Shown here piece by piece: positions 35,978 to 44,502 of a stretch of 64,000 nt of DNA. Made by a program: the position numbers and the translations under genes. This DNA comes from Bacillota bacterium (GTDB taxonomy: Bacteria > Bacillota > Clostridia > SK-Y3), in contig JAKSBV010000282.1 of NCBI GenBank assembly GCA_022360955.1, positions 1 to 64,000 of the forward strand, written 5' to 3'. A model generated the notes under the pieces. That model saw nothing but the letters and a program-made list of their open reading frames with translations, was not told where the DNA came from and ran no database searches. Numbering within the stretch: the first letter of the stretch is position 1; each line of letters starts with the position of its first letter.

Positions 35978-38740
35978 CTACAAAAGGATTTTGCCATTAC
36001 GAAGTATTTTTTCTACTTCTTCTGCGGGTAAAGGTTTACTCAATAAATATCCCTGCACTTTATCACAGTTTTGGCTGCTTAACAATGTCCACTGTTCTTT
36101 GGTCTCCACCCCTTCCGCAACCACATCCAATCTCATTTGATGAGCAAGGGCAATAATTGCACCGGTAATCGCTTCATCACTGTTATGTCCGTTAATATCA
36201 TTTACAAACGCCTTATCCATTTTTAACGTATCTATCGGCAGTTTTTTTAAATAGTGCAGCGATGAATATCCTGTGCCAAAATCATCAAGGGAAATATGAA
36301 TCCCCATATTTTTAATTTTTCGCAGAATCGTACTGGTGCTGTCGATAGACTTCATCAAAGCACTTTCGGTAATCTCCAACGTGAGATATTGAGGGGCAAG
36401 TCCCGTATTCTTTAAAACTTGTTCTACAGATTCCAAAAAATCTATTGATTGCAGCTGTATGGGAGAAATGTTCACGGCAATGTTAAAATGACGATAACCC
36501 TTCTGCTGCCATATGACATTTTGCCTGCAGGCTGCTTCCAGTATCCAATGCCCTAAAGGAACAATTAATCCCTTTTCTTCCGCCAAGGGAATAAATTCCA
36601 ATGGCGAAATCAAACCTTTTTGGGGATGAAGCCATCGCACCAGTGCTTCCAACTCTACAATATCACCGGTCTTAGCATCAATCAAAGGTTGATAATATAA
36701 AAGAAACTCATTTTTCTCTATTCCATATCTCAAGCTTTTTTCCATATCCGCTCTTTTGATTGCTTTTTCATACATGGATTTTTGAAAAAAACGATAGCTG
36801 TTTTTGCCAAGTTCTTTTGCGTTGTACAGCGCCGTATCTACATTTTTTAACAGCTCATCGGCATCTCTGCCGTCATTGGGATAAACGGTAATGCCCATAC
36901 TGGCTGTGAGATAAAATTCGTAATTTTCCACTTGCCATGGCGTTTTAAAAAATGCCATAAGTTTTTTGGCCGTCTCAATAATAGTTTCCCCAGTACCGGC
37001 CTCCCGTTGCAGAAGAATAAATTCATCTCCCCCAAACCTTGCTAATATCGTCGTATCATCAATCGCTTCGCTCAGCTTCTTTGCAATCTTTTTTAATACT
37101 TTGTCCCCCATCGCATGTCCCAGGGTATCGTTAATGGTCTTAAAATTATCCAGGTCAATAAACATAATTGCACCCGTCTCTCCGGTTGCTTCTACCTCTT
37201 TCAGCTCTGCCTTTAACTTCTGAATAAACCTTAGTTGATTGTACAATCCTGTCAGCTGATCATAATAAGCCAATTTATTAATTTTCCGCAATGCCTCTTT
37301 TCGTTCTGAAATATCCGTATAAGAGCCGGCCATCCGTACAGGTTTTCCGTCTGCATTCCTTTTGGCCTTTCCCCTGCTTACAATCCAAATATATACCCCA
37401 TCTCGATCTTTGATCCTATACTCACTTTTATAGTGCAGCGTCTTTCCTGCAAAATGTTCCTGTAAATTAGACCTAACCATTTTTCTATCCTCCGGATGAA
37501 TTCGTTCCAGCCACTTGGAATGATGAGGCTGGATCTCATTACATGCAAAACCGAGTTTTTTCTGCCACTCCGGAGAAATATAGGCTTTGTCGTTCAAGAT
37601 ATCCCAATCCCATAGTCCGTCGTTGGCCCCTTCAATGGCCAGTCTATATCTTTCTTCACTTTGTCTCAAGGCATTTCGGCTTTTTTGCAGCTCGTTAAAC
37701 TGATCTAGCAGTTCCCCTTGCATATAGGTTAAAGTTTTACAACTCTCCTTCAGCTTATTTTCAGTCTGATTGCGTTTTGTGATATCGGTACCCATGGATA
37801 CAATCATATAGGTATCCTCCGGTACCTTTATAAAACTGTGGTTCCACAAAATATCGATTGTACGTCCGTCTTTGCCAAGAAGCGGATGTTCAAAATTTTG
37901 CGGAAGTTTCATGTCCTGTATTTGAGATAATAGATCTATCATATGCTCTCCGGTACCATCCGGAATGATTGTATCAAACCACCGCTTTCCCAAAACTTCC
38001 GTCTCCGAAAATCCTGTTAATTGTTGAGCAAATTTATTAAATTGTACAATCGTTCCATCTAATTGCGTAACTATAATCAGCAGCCTTGCCGTATTTAAAA
38101 TGCTGTTGGCAAAGTCCCTTTCCTGCTTTAACATAGCGGTCAACTTCTTATGATCCGTAATCCCCTTATACAGCCCGATCATTTTTGTCGGTTCATTCCT
38201 ACTGTTTTTTTCAATCAGGCCTATTATGAGCAGCCACTGATAACTGCCTCCATAGCTTTTAAAACGGTATTCATTTTTATACATGCTGCCGTTGCCCAGC
38301 AGAAGGTGCGAAAAGTCATCTTTCAGCTTTTCCAAATCATCGGGATGTATAAACTTTTTCCACGCTTCACAATCTTCTTCAATATAACCGGAGGGATATC
38401 CAAGCAATACCTTCCATTCCGGTGAAATATTCACTTCATCCGTTTGGATATTCCAGCTCCATGTGCCGTCTCCCTTTCCGGATACTGTAAGTTCAACATA
38501 TTCTTTTTTTATTTTTAACTTCTCAAAGGTATCATCCAATGCCGTATTTGCATATTGTGTTTTAGCTTGATTTTTTTTTATATCATTTACATATTGACCA
38601 TATAACCCCAAAACAGTATCCAGTTCCTTACTAACTTCTAAAATATCGCTGCATTCCGCATCCGATTTATTTTTTTTGAGTAGACTTGAGAGCTTTTTGA
38701 TATAAGATCTTATATATTGAAAAGTTTTTTTGTCTTTCAT
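35978..38740 (-). CDS. PAS-PAS-PAS-GGDEF-EAL cyclic-di-GMP signalling protein
   Basis: A 920-residue cytoplasmic protein: an N-terminal helical region (1-75), three PAS/PAC modules (about 80-200, 205-330 and 360-480), a GGDEF domain with intact RFGGDEF near residue 570, and an EAL domain from about 660 with ELEALVRW, NISPIQL, ITESALM, DDFGTGYSSL and AEGVETKEQW. The EAL catalytic set looks complete, so phosphodiesterase activity is likely. The inhibitory RxxD site before GGDEF is absent. No membrane segment, so signals are probably intracellular. ATG with GAGGAGTG upstream. Confidence 0.94.
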   Translation of the reverse strand: MKDKKTFQYIRSYIKKLSSLLKKNKSDAECSDILEVSKELDTVLGLYGQYVNDIKKNQAKTQYANTALDDTFEKLKIKKEYVELTVSGKGDGTWSWNIQTDEVNISPEWKVLLGYPSGYIEEDCEAWKKFIHPDDLEKLKDDFSHLLLGNGSMYKNEYRFKSYGGSYQWLLIIGLIEKNSRNEPTKMIGLYKGITDHKKLTAMLKQERDFANSILNTARLLIIVTQLDGTIVQFNKFAQQLTGFSETEVLGKRWFDTIIPDGTGEHMIDLLSQIQDMKLPQNFEHPLLGKDGRTIDILWNHSFIKVPEDTYMIVSMGTDITKRNQTENKLKESCKTLTYMQGELLDQFNELQKSRNALRQSEERYRLAIEGANDGLWDWDILNDKAYISPEWQKKLGFACNEIQPHHSKWLERIHPEDRKMVRSNLQEHFAGKTLHYKSEYRIKDRDGVYIWIVSRGKAKRNADGKPVRMAGSYTDISERKEALRKINKLAYYDQLTGLYNQLRFIQKLKAELKEVEATGETGAIMFIDLDNFKTINDTLGHAMGDKVLKKIAKKLSEAIDDTTILARFGGDEFILLQREAGTGETIIETAKKLMAFFKTPWQVENYEFYLTASMGITVYPNDGRDADELLKNVDTALYNAKELGKNSYRFFQKSMYEKAIKRADMEKSLRYGIEKNEFLLYYQPLIDAKTGDIVELEALVRWLHPQKGLISPLEFIPLAEEKGLIVPLGHWILEAACRQNVIWQQKGYRHFNIAVNISPIQLQSIDFLESVEQVLKNTGLAPQYLTLEITESALMKSIDSTSTILRKIKNMGIHISLDDFGTGYSSLHYLKKLPIDTLKMDKAFVNDINGHNSDEAITGAIIALAHQMRLDVVAEGVETKEQWTLLSSQNCDKVQGYLLSKPLPAEEVEKILRNGKILL

Positions 38741-38957
38741 TTTTACACTCCTCAGCAGCTTAATCTAGGATGTCTAAACCATAGTATAATAATTCAACAA
38801 AAGCAAAAATTACTAAATTAGTGATTATAATAATGGATTTGGTGGTAAACATTTTATATGGGCTACCCTAAGAGTATTGTATCTTGATAACAGGCCATAT
38901 CAAGCTATTGATTTCTATAACACTCATGTAAGAACCATAAATCCCCATACCAAAATA

Positions 38958-39161
38958 TTATTTTTCTTTATCACACTCAATATCCAAAATGCTGATAATC
39001 GTGTTCAAATATTTTTTTCCCGAGCGTACTCCTCGAAGGATCATACTCAAATATACTTCTGAAGTTCCGACTTCTTTCGCCAACCTTCGCTGGGTCATAT
39101 TTAATTCAACTAACCGCTTATTGACCACTTCCCCAAAAGGTGTTAATTTTTTTTTTTGCAT
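38958..39161 (-). CDS. Small Xre-family HTH protein
   Basis: A 67-residue stand-alone helix-turn-helix (MTQRRLAKEVGTSEVYLSMILRG split over helices 2-3). It resembles small phage-type repressors. GGGAG lies about 11 bases before the ATG. Divergent from another Xre gene at 39357, with a TGTCAA/TTGACA palindrome between. Confidence 0.78.
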   Translation of the reverse strand: MQKKKLTPFGEVVNKRLVELNMTQRRLAKEVGTSEVYLSMILRGVRSGKKYLNTIISILDIECDKEK

Positions 39162-39279
39162 CTAATTGTCAACTCCCTTTTTCTCTCAATATACGTCCTC
39201 CTTTAGCTAAAAATCTATGATACAATAAATAATGAAAAATTAACCATATATAAAATATATTATATCTGATTTCAGAGAT

Positions 39280-39297
39280 TGTCAACATATTTTGACA
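39280..39297. promoter_or_regulatory. Palindrome and promoter between divergent Xre genes
   Basis: TGTCAACATATTTTGACA: perfect 6-bp arms. On the minus strand the left arm reads as a perfect -35 TTGACA, followed by a TATAAT 15 bp on (or TAATAT at 17 bp), serving the 38958 gene. An operator over this -35 would allow control by either Xre protein. Confidence 0.5.
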
Positions 39298-39356
39298 TTT
39301 TCCGATGATGTTTTTTGGAATTTTTTCTATTAATAGAGATAAGAGGAGGTAACTTT

Positions 39357-39809
39357 ATGAATTCGATTGGACAAAGAATTCGCTTCATACGCAAAAAGAA
39401 AAATTTAACTTTAACAGACATTAAAAAACTAACAGGCTTATCTACAGGTAATCTAAGTGAATTAGAGAATGATAAATTTATGCCTTCTGCCAGTGCACTC
39501 ATTGCTTTAAAAAATACTCTAAAAGTCTCTATTGATTGGATTTTAACAGGGGAAAAGCCAAGAACATACCGTTTACCGGCACAAAAAAATGTTCGCTATT
39601 ATAAGACAAACACCTCTATTAGTAAAACGGACAGGATAGACAATATAGCCTCACTCAGCGAAGATGAAAAAAGACTATTGCTTGGATACAGAAAGCTAGC
39701 TAAAGAGAGCCAAAGAGACATAGACGGTTTCATCTGCGTATGCTTACAACGGAAATATTCCCAGAATGAAGGCCCTACTCCAAAAGTTGACTACAAAAGC
39801 AACTTATAA
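39357..39809 (+). CDS. Xre-family transcriptional regulator
   Basis: A 150-residue protein with an N-terminal HTH (IGQRIRFIRKKKNLTLTDIK, STGNLSELENDKFMPSASAL) and a C-terminal region of about 85 residues containing SLSEDEKRLLLGYRKLAKE, a segment common in SinR/CI-like regulators of Clostridia. ATG at 39357 with AGGAGGT six bases upstream. Confidence 0.86.
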   Translation: MNSIGQRIRFIRKKKNLTLTDIKKLTGLSTGNLSELENDKFMPSASALIALKNTLKVSIDWILTGEKPRTYRLPAQKNVRYYKTNTSISKTDRIDNIASLSEDEKRLLLGYRKLAKESQRDIDGFICVCLQRKYSQNEGPTPKVDYKSNL

Positions 39810-40270
39810 CTTTTTATATGATTAATTTTTAATCATTATTGGCTGCTATAGATAGTACACAATCTATTTATATTGGAACAAAGGGAGACGATGCTGCATT
39901 GTTGATTTAAATATGCATTCGGTGCTAAAGGGCGAACTATCATTCTTTATATCATTTGACAGCAGACAAGAGGCATTGCCGTTGCCTGAAGACAACCATT
40001 TTGAAACATTTAAAATACCATGCACTTCTTATCATGAACACCTCTATATCAAACAATATCTGCCAATGCTGATGCCGTCACATCATTTGTTCGGAGTTTG
40101 GGAGGCAAAAATTTTTTGTGATCCTTCCAAGCTCCCAACTTCAAACTAATGATAAAATTATTTTCATATTAAAAGATACACCTCAATATATATATACAGA
40201 GCCTACGCCTCTTGCTTTATTATTTGTTAACGCTGCAAACCGTAAATCACACAGGAAAGGAATAACCATA
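39810..40270. other. 460-bp gap before ylbJ
   Basis: Nothing firm. A 78-codon open frame (39913-40149) has no ribosome site. Its end runs through an imperfect inverted repeat, GTTCGGAGTTTGGGAG...CTCCCAACTTCAAAC (40088-40147), of the intergenic repeat type. Confidence 0.5.
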
Positions 40271-41578
40271 ATGGGTAATATTTTTATTATCATGACAATC
40301 CTCCCCTTTATATATTATACCTTTAGATGGATCGTCAAAAAAAATTATTTCACCCATTTATATTTATCCTCGCTGGTCCTATCTTTCGGGGTTATTTTGT
40401 TTGTCTTGGCACTCTTATTCAATGCCGAACAAAGTTTTGAGGCCGCTTTGCAAGGCATACAATTATGCATCAATGTGGTATTCCCCTCTTTGTTTCCTTT
40501 TTTCGTAACAACGGACCTGCTGACAAGTCTGGGGCTTGTGCATGCTGTCAGCATTATACTTGAACCCATCATGCGCCCTGTTTTCAATGTTCCCGGCAGT
40601 GGTGCTTTCCCCTTTGCGATGGGCATTATCAGCGGATATCCTGTAGGCGCGAAAGCCACTGTAAACCTACGAGAAAATCATTTATGTACAAGGGCGGAAG
40701 GAGAACGTCTTTTAGCTTTTTGCAACAACGCAGGGCCATTGTTTATCCTCGGTGCCATTGCTGTGGGTATGTTTCACAATCCTCTCATCGGATCTTTACT
40801 TTATTTGACTCATTTTCTCGCATCTATAACCGTAGGATTGTTTTTTAGATTTTATAAATATGACAAAAAAATAGAACCTCAAGGATGTGTAAAGAAAAAT
40901 AGCTTCAGGGGTATTATAAAAGAAACGTTAAAACAAATGAAAAATTACAGAACCCAAGATCCAAGAAACTTCGGCGAAATGTTTGGTGACGCCATCCGAA
41001 ATGCGGTCAATCTTTTACTTTTGATAGCAGGCTTTATTATTTTCTTTTCCGTTTTAATTAAACTGTTAACCCATTTAGGGATTATTGCATCAATCTCTCA
41101 AATTTTAAGTATCTTCTGCAGACCGTTAGGTATATCGGAAGAACTTTTACCCGCAATCTCAAGCGGTTTTTTTGAAATTACAACCGGCATTAAGCTTGCC
41201 AGTTCCGATACAGCCATCCCGCTTGTACAGCGATTGACGGCCGCCAGTCTCATTTTGGGCTGGGCCGGTTTGTCTGTCCATTGCCAAGTCATCAGCATCA
41301 TCAGCAAGACCGATATTCGTGTCGGCCCTTATTTAGTAGGAAAAGCTATGCACGGCATACTGGCAGCAACCTATACCTTCCTGTTGTTTAACGTTGCACC
41401 ACTGACGATAAGCGTATCAAAAAACATATCGGAGCCGCTTGAAAAACTAACACAGCAACATTTTACCCGTACTTTTTCCGTATCATTAATTTATCTTGGA
41501 AATGTGTTGTTTTTTTTCACCTTGCTATGTATATTTGTAATGATCGCGAACACTAAAGGTCATAAGCAAAGGGACTGA
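40271..41578 (+). CDS. ylbJ: Sporulation integral membrane protein YlbJ
   Basis: A 435-residue multi-spanning membrane protein of the nucleoside-transporter/SpoVA-like gate family. Conserved blocks: VFPSLFPFFVTTDLL, MGIISGYPVGAKA, RLLAFCNNAGPLFILGA and the C-terminal GFFEITTGIKLAS. In B. subtilis YlbJ is a sigma-E product needed for resistant spores. ATG at 40271 with AAAGGA upstream removes 51 codons of upstream reading. The ylb order (rsmD, coaD, ylbJ, tmcAL, yceD, rpmF) is partly kept, with insertions and inversion. Confidence 0.93.
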   Translation: MGNIFIIMTILPFIYYTFRWIVKKNYFTHLYLSSLVLSFGVILFVLALLFNAEQSFEAALQGIQLCINVVFPSLFPFFVTTDLLTSLGLVHAVSIILEPIMRPVFNVPGSGAFPFAMGIISGYPVGAKATVNLRENHLCTRAEGERLLAFCNNAGPLFILGAIAVGMFHNPLIGSLLYLTHFLASITVGLFFRFYKYDKKIEPQGCVKKNSFRGIIKETLKQMKNYRTQDPRNFGEMFGDAIRNAVNLLLLIAGFIIFFSVLIKLLTHLGIIASISQILSIFCRPLGISEELLPAISSGFFEITTGIKLASSDTAIPLVQRLTAASLILGWAGLSVHCQVISIISKTDIRVGPYLVGKAMHGILAATYTFLLFNVAPLTISVSKNISEPLEKLTQQHFTRTFSVSLIYLGNVLFFFTLLCIFVMIANTKGHKQRD

Positions 41579-41651
41579 TATGCTTCACCATTCACAACAA
41601 CAGCATATCCGGCGGTTCCCTGGAAGACTTGGATGCCAACCGAACCGTCAA

Positions 41652-42092
41652 TCACTTTTTCAATTCTTCACGGTTATTATGCAAAACCTCCAGCGTGTTC
41701 TGGATCGTTTTCTCCAAATTTGCCAGGATATCATCGGCATATTCCTTTGTCCCTAACCGGATCTCTCTAGCATTTTTTTGCGCATTGGCAACAATTTCAT
41801 TTGCCTGTTCATAGGCTTTTTTCGTAATTTCATGCTCATCAATCAAGGAAATAATCTTGCTCTCCGCTTCTTTAATGATATGATTGGCTTCTTTCTGCGC
41901 CTCCAATAGAATTCTCTGTCTCTCTTCTTTCACCCATTTTGCTTGTTTAAGGTCATCGGGCATCTTAAGCCGGATTTCTTCTATCAAGTCCAGCATTTCT
42001 TGCCCGTCAATAATGCTTTTTCCGGAAAAGGGAACCGATACTCCGCTTTCCACAACATCTTCCAATGCATCTATTAACGCTAAAATCTCCAT
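41652..42092 (-). CDS. DivIVA/ATP-synthase-b-like coiled-coil protein
   Basis: A 146-residue, mostly helical protein. A short N-terminal part (MEILALIDALEDVVESG) is followed by long heptad stretches rich in Ala/Glu/Lys (AQKEANHIIKEAESKI). Similar genes follow coaD in Clostridia and are variously called ATPase or DivIVA-like; I see no ATPase motif. Its ATG directly abuts the coaD TAA, so translation is probably coupled. Confidence 0.75.
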   Translation of the reverse strand: MEILALIDALEDVVESGVSVPFSGKSIIDGQEMLDLIEEIRLKMPDDLKQAKWVKEERQRILLEAQKEANHIIKEAESKIISLIDEHEITKKAYEQANEIVANAQKNAREIRLGTKEYADDILANLEKTIQNTLEVLHNNREELKK

Positions 42093-42587
42093 TTACGCTC
42101 CCCCCCTGGCATGTCTAACCTTATTATGAATATCCGGTATAATTTCCTCCGGCACCAGTTCTTTCAAGCACCCGCCCAAGCTTGCAAGCTCTCTTACAAT
42201 ACTGGAACTCAAGTAGGAATATTTACTGCTTGTCATCATAAATAATGTTTCTATTTTAGGATTCAATTTATTGTTCATTAACGCCATTTGGAATTCATAC
42301 TCAAAATCTGAAACGGCTCTAAGACCTTTAATAATTACTTCTGCTTCCTTTTGTTTAAGATAATTCACCAGCAGCCCCGAAAAAGAGTCCACTTCTACAT
42401 TACTTAAATTCCTGGTAACTTTACGCAGCAATGTCAACCTCTCCTCAACAGAAAACATAGGTGCTTTACTGCTGTTTTTCAGAATACTTACAATGACTTT
42501 ATCGAAAATTCTGGAGGATCTCTCAATAATATCCAGATGTCCGTTGGTTACAGGGTCAAAACTTCCTGGGTAAACTGCAATTTTCAT
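42093..42587 (-). CDS. coaD: Pantetheine-phosphate adenylyltransferase
   Basis: A 164-residue hexameric enzyme making dephospho-CoA from phosphopantetheine and ATP. The nucleotidyltransferase motif [11 protein letters not shown] is at residues 7-17; [16 protein letters not shown] and [13 protein letters not shown] are family hallmarks. Twelve bases after rsmD, the usual pairing. Confidence 0.98.
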   Translation of the reverse strand: MKIAVYPGSFDPVTNGHLDIIERSSRIFDKVIVSILKNSSKAPMFSVEERLTLLRKVTRNLSNVEVDSFSGLLVNYLKQKEAEVIIKGLRAVSDFEYEFQMALMNNKLNPKIETLFMMTSSKYSYLSSSIVRELASLGGCLKELVPEEIIPDIHNKVRHARGGA

Positions 42588-42599
42588 AGATGACTCATC

Positions 42600-43145
42600 C
42601 TAACTATATAATGTAATAATCGTTCTACCGTATTCTCGAATCCGTACATTTTGTAACGGGCCTACACTTTCAGGAAGATTATCACCCTTCTCCGCTTCAA
42701 CGACAATCATCCCATCTTTATGAATCAATTGCTTTGCGCCTAATTGACCTAAAACAGGAATAATCAAGTCCTTGCTGTAGGGAGGGTCCATCAAAATAAT
42801 ATCAAATGGCTTGTCCCTATCATAAACTCGATTGATATAATCACGCCAATCACATTTGACTACTTTTGCCAGGTGAACGAGCTTAGTATGCACAAGGTTT
42901 TCCGATATAATACCGACAGCCGCCGGATTGTTATCTACAAATTCGGCAAACGCAGCACCTCTGCTCAATGTCTCAATCCCAAGACTGCCGGTGCCTGCAA
43001 ATAAATCCAGCACATATGCGCCATTAATATACGGAGCAATCATATTAAACAACGATTCTTTCACTTTATCTGTAGTGGGACGTGTAGCCAAACCTTTTAA
43101 ACTTTTCAGCCTATGGCCTCTGGCAGAACCTGAAATCACCCTCAA
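42600..43145 (-). CDS. rsmD: 16S rRNA (guanine966-N2)-methyltransferase
   Basis: A 181-residue SAM-dependent methyltransferase. It starts MRVISGSARGHRL, has the SAM-binding VLDLFAGTGSLGIE and the catalytic DPPY (ILMDPPYSKD). TTG start with AAGGAG upstream. First gene of rsmD-coaD-coiled-coil. Confidence 0.96.
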   Translation of the reverse strand: MRVISGSARGHRLKSLKGLATRPTTDKVKESLFNMIAPYINGAYVLDLFAGTGSLGIETLSRGAAFAEFVDNNPAAVGIISENLVHTKLVHLAKVVKCDWRDYINRVYDRDKPFDIILMDPPYSKDLIIPVLGQLGAKQLIHKDGMIVVEAEKGDNLPESVGPLQNVRIREYGRTIITLYS

Positions 43146-43523
43146 CCGAATTCTCCTTCCAATTGTCTATTTCACGCGATCAATGTTTTACACAGTCAAA
43201 TCTAAGCACAAAGGAGAGGCTTTGAACCTCTTGCAATTTTAACAATTTCGTGAAATGTCTACCTTTTACAAATCGTCTCATAAGTCTATTTTATATAAAC
43301 TTGTATAAAAGTCAATGGATTTAGGTACAAAAGACCAAAAAAACAAATAAAACAATTTTTTTATCTTTTCATCCTATCATACAGTATAATTCATTATAAA
43401 GCTTTTGTAAATATTCTCTTAATACCTTTTGCTTTCGTACATAAAAGTCATCGCTTTTAGACATAATAATGAATGCTACATTAAAATTATTCCCTTAAAA
43501 CTTTTCTTCTTATTCTCCTCTTT

Positions 43524-43559
43524 TCCACTGGTACTACTGATACCGGTGGATGTTTTTTT
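43524..43559 (+). terminator. Orphan plus-strand terminator 1
   Basis: TCCACTGGTA and TACCGGTGGA around CTACTGA, followed by TGTTTTTTT. No plus-strand gene precedes it for 2 kb, so it may end a small RNA. Confidence 0.75.
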
Positions 43560-43575
43560 GCCTTATTGTGCACTT

Positions 43576-43813
43576 ATAGATAATAAACAGTAAAGTTGGA
43601 AATATAATCGTACTCCGGTAACAGGTATCCTAAGACTAAAAAGTAGGTGAGGGCTGAGAGATGAGGCTTGAGAATACCTGCCGTCTTACACGACGCCTGG
43701 CTGCTATTTTACTCTCCACCCCTGTTTAGTCATTTTCCGACCTCCGCCCTCTGACCTCCGATCTCCGGTTTATCCATAGGATTATATTTCTAGTTCTAAT
43801 GTTTATTATCTAT
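43576..43813 (+). mobile_element. Dispersed non-coding element, family A (full copy)
   Basis: Starts ATAGATAATAAACAGTAAAG and GAAATATAATCGTACTCCGG; core GGTGAGGGCTGAGAGATGAG, CCGACCTCCGCCC, TGACCTCCGATCTCC; ends ATTATATTTCTAGTTCTAAT then TTATCTAT. The ends are imperfect inverted repeats. Confidence 0.72.
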
Positions 43814-43887
43814 ATGTTTGAATATAGTACCAAAGTCCCAGCATTTTTCATACCCTTTGACTATATACAAAATAGCGAAATTTAGGC

Positions 43888-44003
43888 TATAATGAAGAAA
43901 AAAGGAAAAAGAAGTAGAAAAAAGTAACCGCATACCAACATCCCCTCTGGAACTGCAAGAAAATGGTTTGCGCTGTTTCTTGCAGTTCTAGGATGTTTTT
44001 TTT
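43888..44003 (+). ncRNA. Candidate small RNA ending in a strong terminator
   Basis: A TATAAT at 43888-43893 (weak -35) precedes about 100 bases ending in a two-level hairpin: AACATCC/GGATGTT outside, GAACTGCAAGAAA/TTTCTTGCAGTTC inside, then T8. It contains a possible 11-codon frame MKKKGKRSRKK (from 43892), without a ribosome site. All neighbouring genes are on the minus strand. Confidence 0.4.
43937..44003 (+). terminator. Orphan plus-strand terminator 2
   Basis: Inner 13-bp stem (43950-43962 with 43976-43988) and outer 7-bp stem (43937-43943 with 43991-43997), followed by a T8 run to 44003. Confidence 0.85.
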
Positions 44004-44014
44004 ATAAATACACA

Positions 44015-44070
44015 CTAAAATAAATAAAAAAGGAATAGCCCTAGGGCTATTCCTTTTTTATTTATTTTAG
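44015..44070. terminator. Perfect 56-bp palindrome, bidirectional terminator at the SASP stop
   Basis: Arms of 28 bases are perfect: the left ends GGAATAGCCC, the right begins GGGCTATTCC, with A6/T6 tracts on both sides. It overlaps the SASP stop codon (44067-44069) and can terminate in both directions. Confidence 0.9.
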
Positions 44071-44273
44071 TAGTTTTTACCAGCCATTCCCTGTTCAACT
44101 TGCTGGATCATCTTTTTAACCATATTTCCACCAACTTGGCCAGCTTCTCTAGATGTTAAATTGCCATTATAACCCTGCTTTAAATTAACACCTACTTCAT
44201 TTGCAACTTCATATTTGAATCGATCCAATGCTGCTCTTGCTTCAGGAACCAATTTAGAATTATTTCTAGCCAT
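44067..44273 (-). CDS. Alpha/beta-type small acid-soluble spore protein
   Basis: A 68-residue DNA-binding spore protein. The GPR cleavage region (FKYEVANEVGV) and the second conserved block (GNLTSREAGQVGGNMVKKMI) are clear. It coats and protects spore DNA. ATG with AGGAGGTGA upstream; CATATTA about 50 bases before the start resembles a sigma-G -10, without a convincing -35. Lies between recG and rsmD, as in many Clostridia. Confidence 0.97.
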   Translation of the reverse strand: MARNNSKLVPEARAALDRFKYEVANEVGVNLKQGYNGNLTSREAGQVGGNMVKKMIQQVEQGMAGKNY

Positions 44274-44502
44274 GCTTTTTCACCTCCTGTATCTTTATCC
44301 ATTATTAATATGTGTAGTTTACAGAATATTAGCCAAGTAAATTGTACACATACAGGTAAAGCATGGCATTACACTTTGTAATGATGTTTTTCACAATTAT
44401 AGGACACATGTAGTTGGTCAAACCATTATAAAAGTCTTCAGGCAAAAATATTCAAAAGGCTGATTCCGTTTTTTGTAAATTTTACAAACCATGCAAGATT
44501 GA

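Larger units (their letters stand above)
43146..44066. other. 920-bp gap with two orphan plus-strand terminators
   Basis: No protein gene of ordinary length. Contents: a CGTGAAAT-type inverted pair near rsmD, an orphan terminator (43524-43559), a family A element (43576-43813), an orphan terminator (43937-44003), and the long perfect palindrome of the SASP gene (44015-44070). Confidence 0.7.

Noticed and set aside
39913-40149. A 78-codon plus-strand frame before ylbJ
   Set aside because: No ribosome site, no recognisable family, and its end runs through an intergenic inverted repeat. It could be a gene remnant, but I cannot support it.
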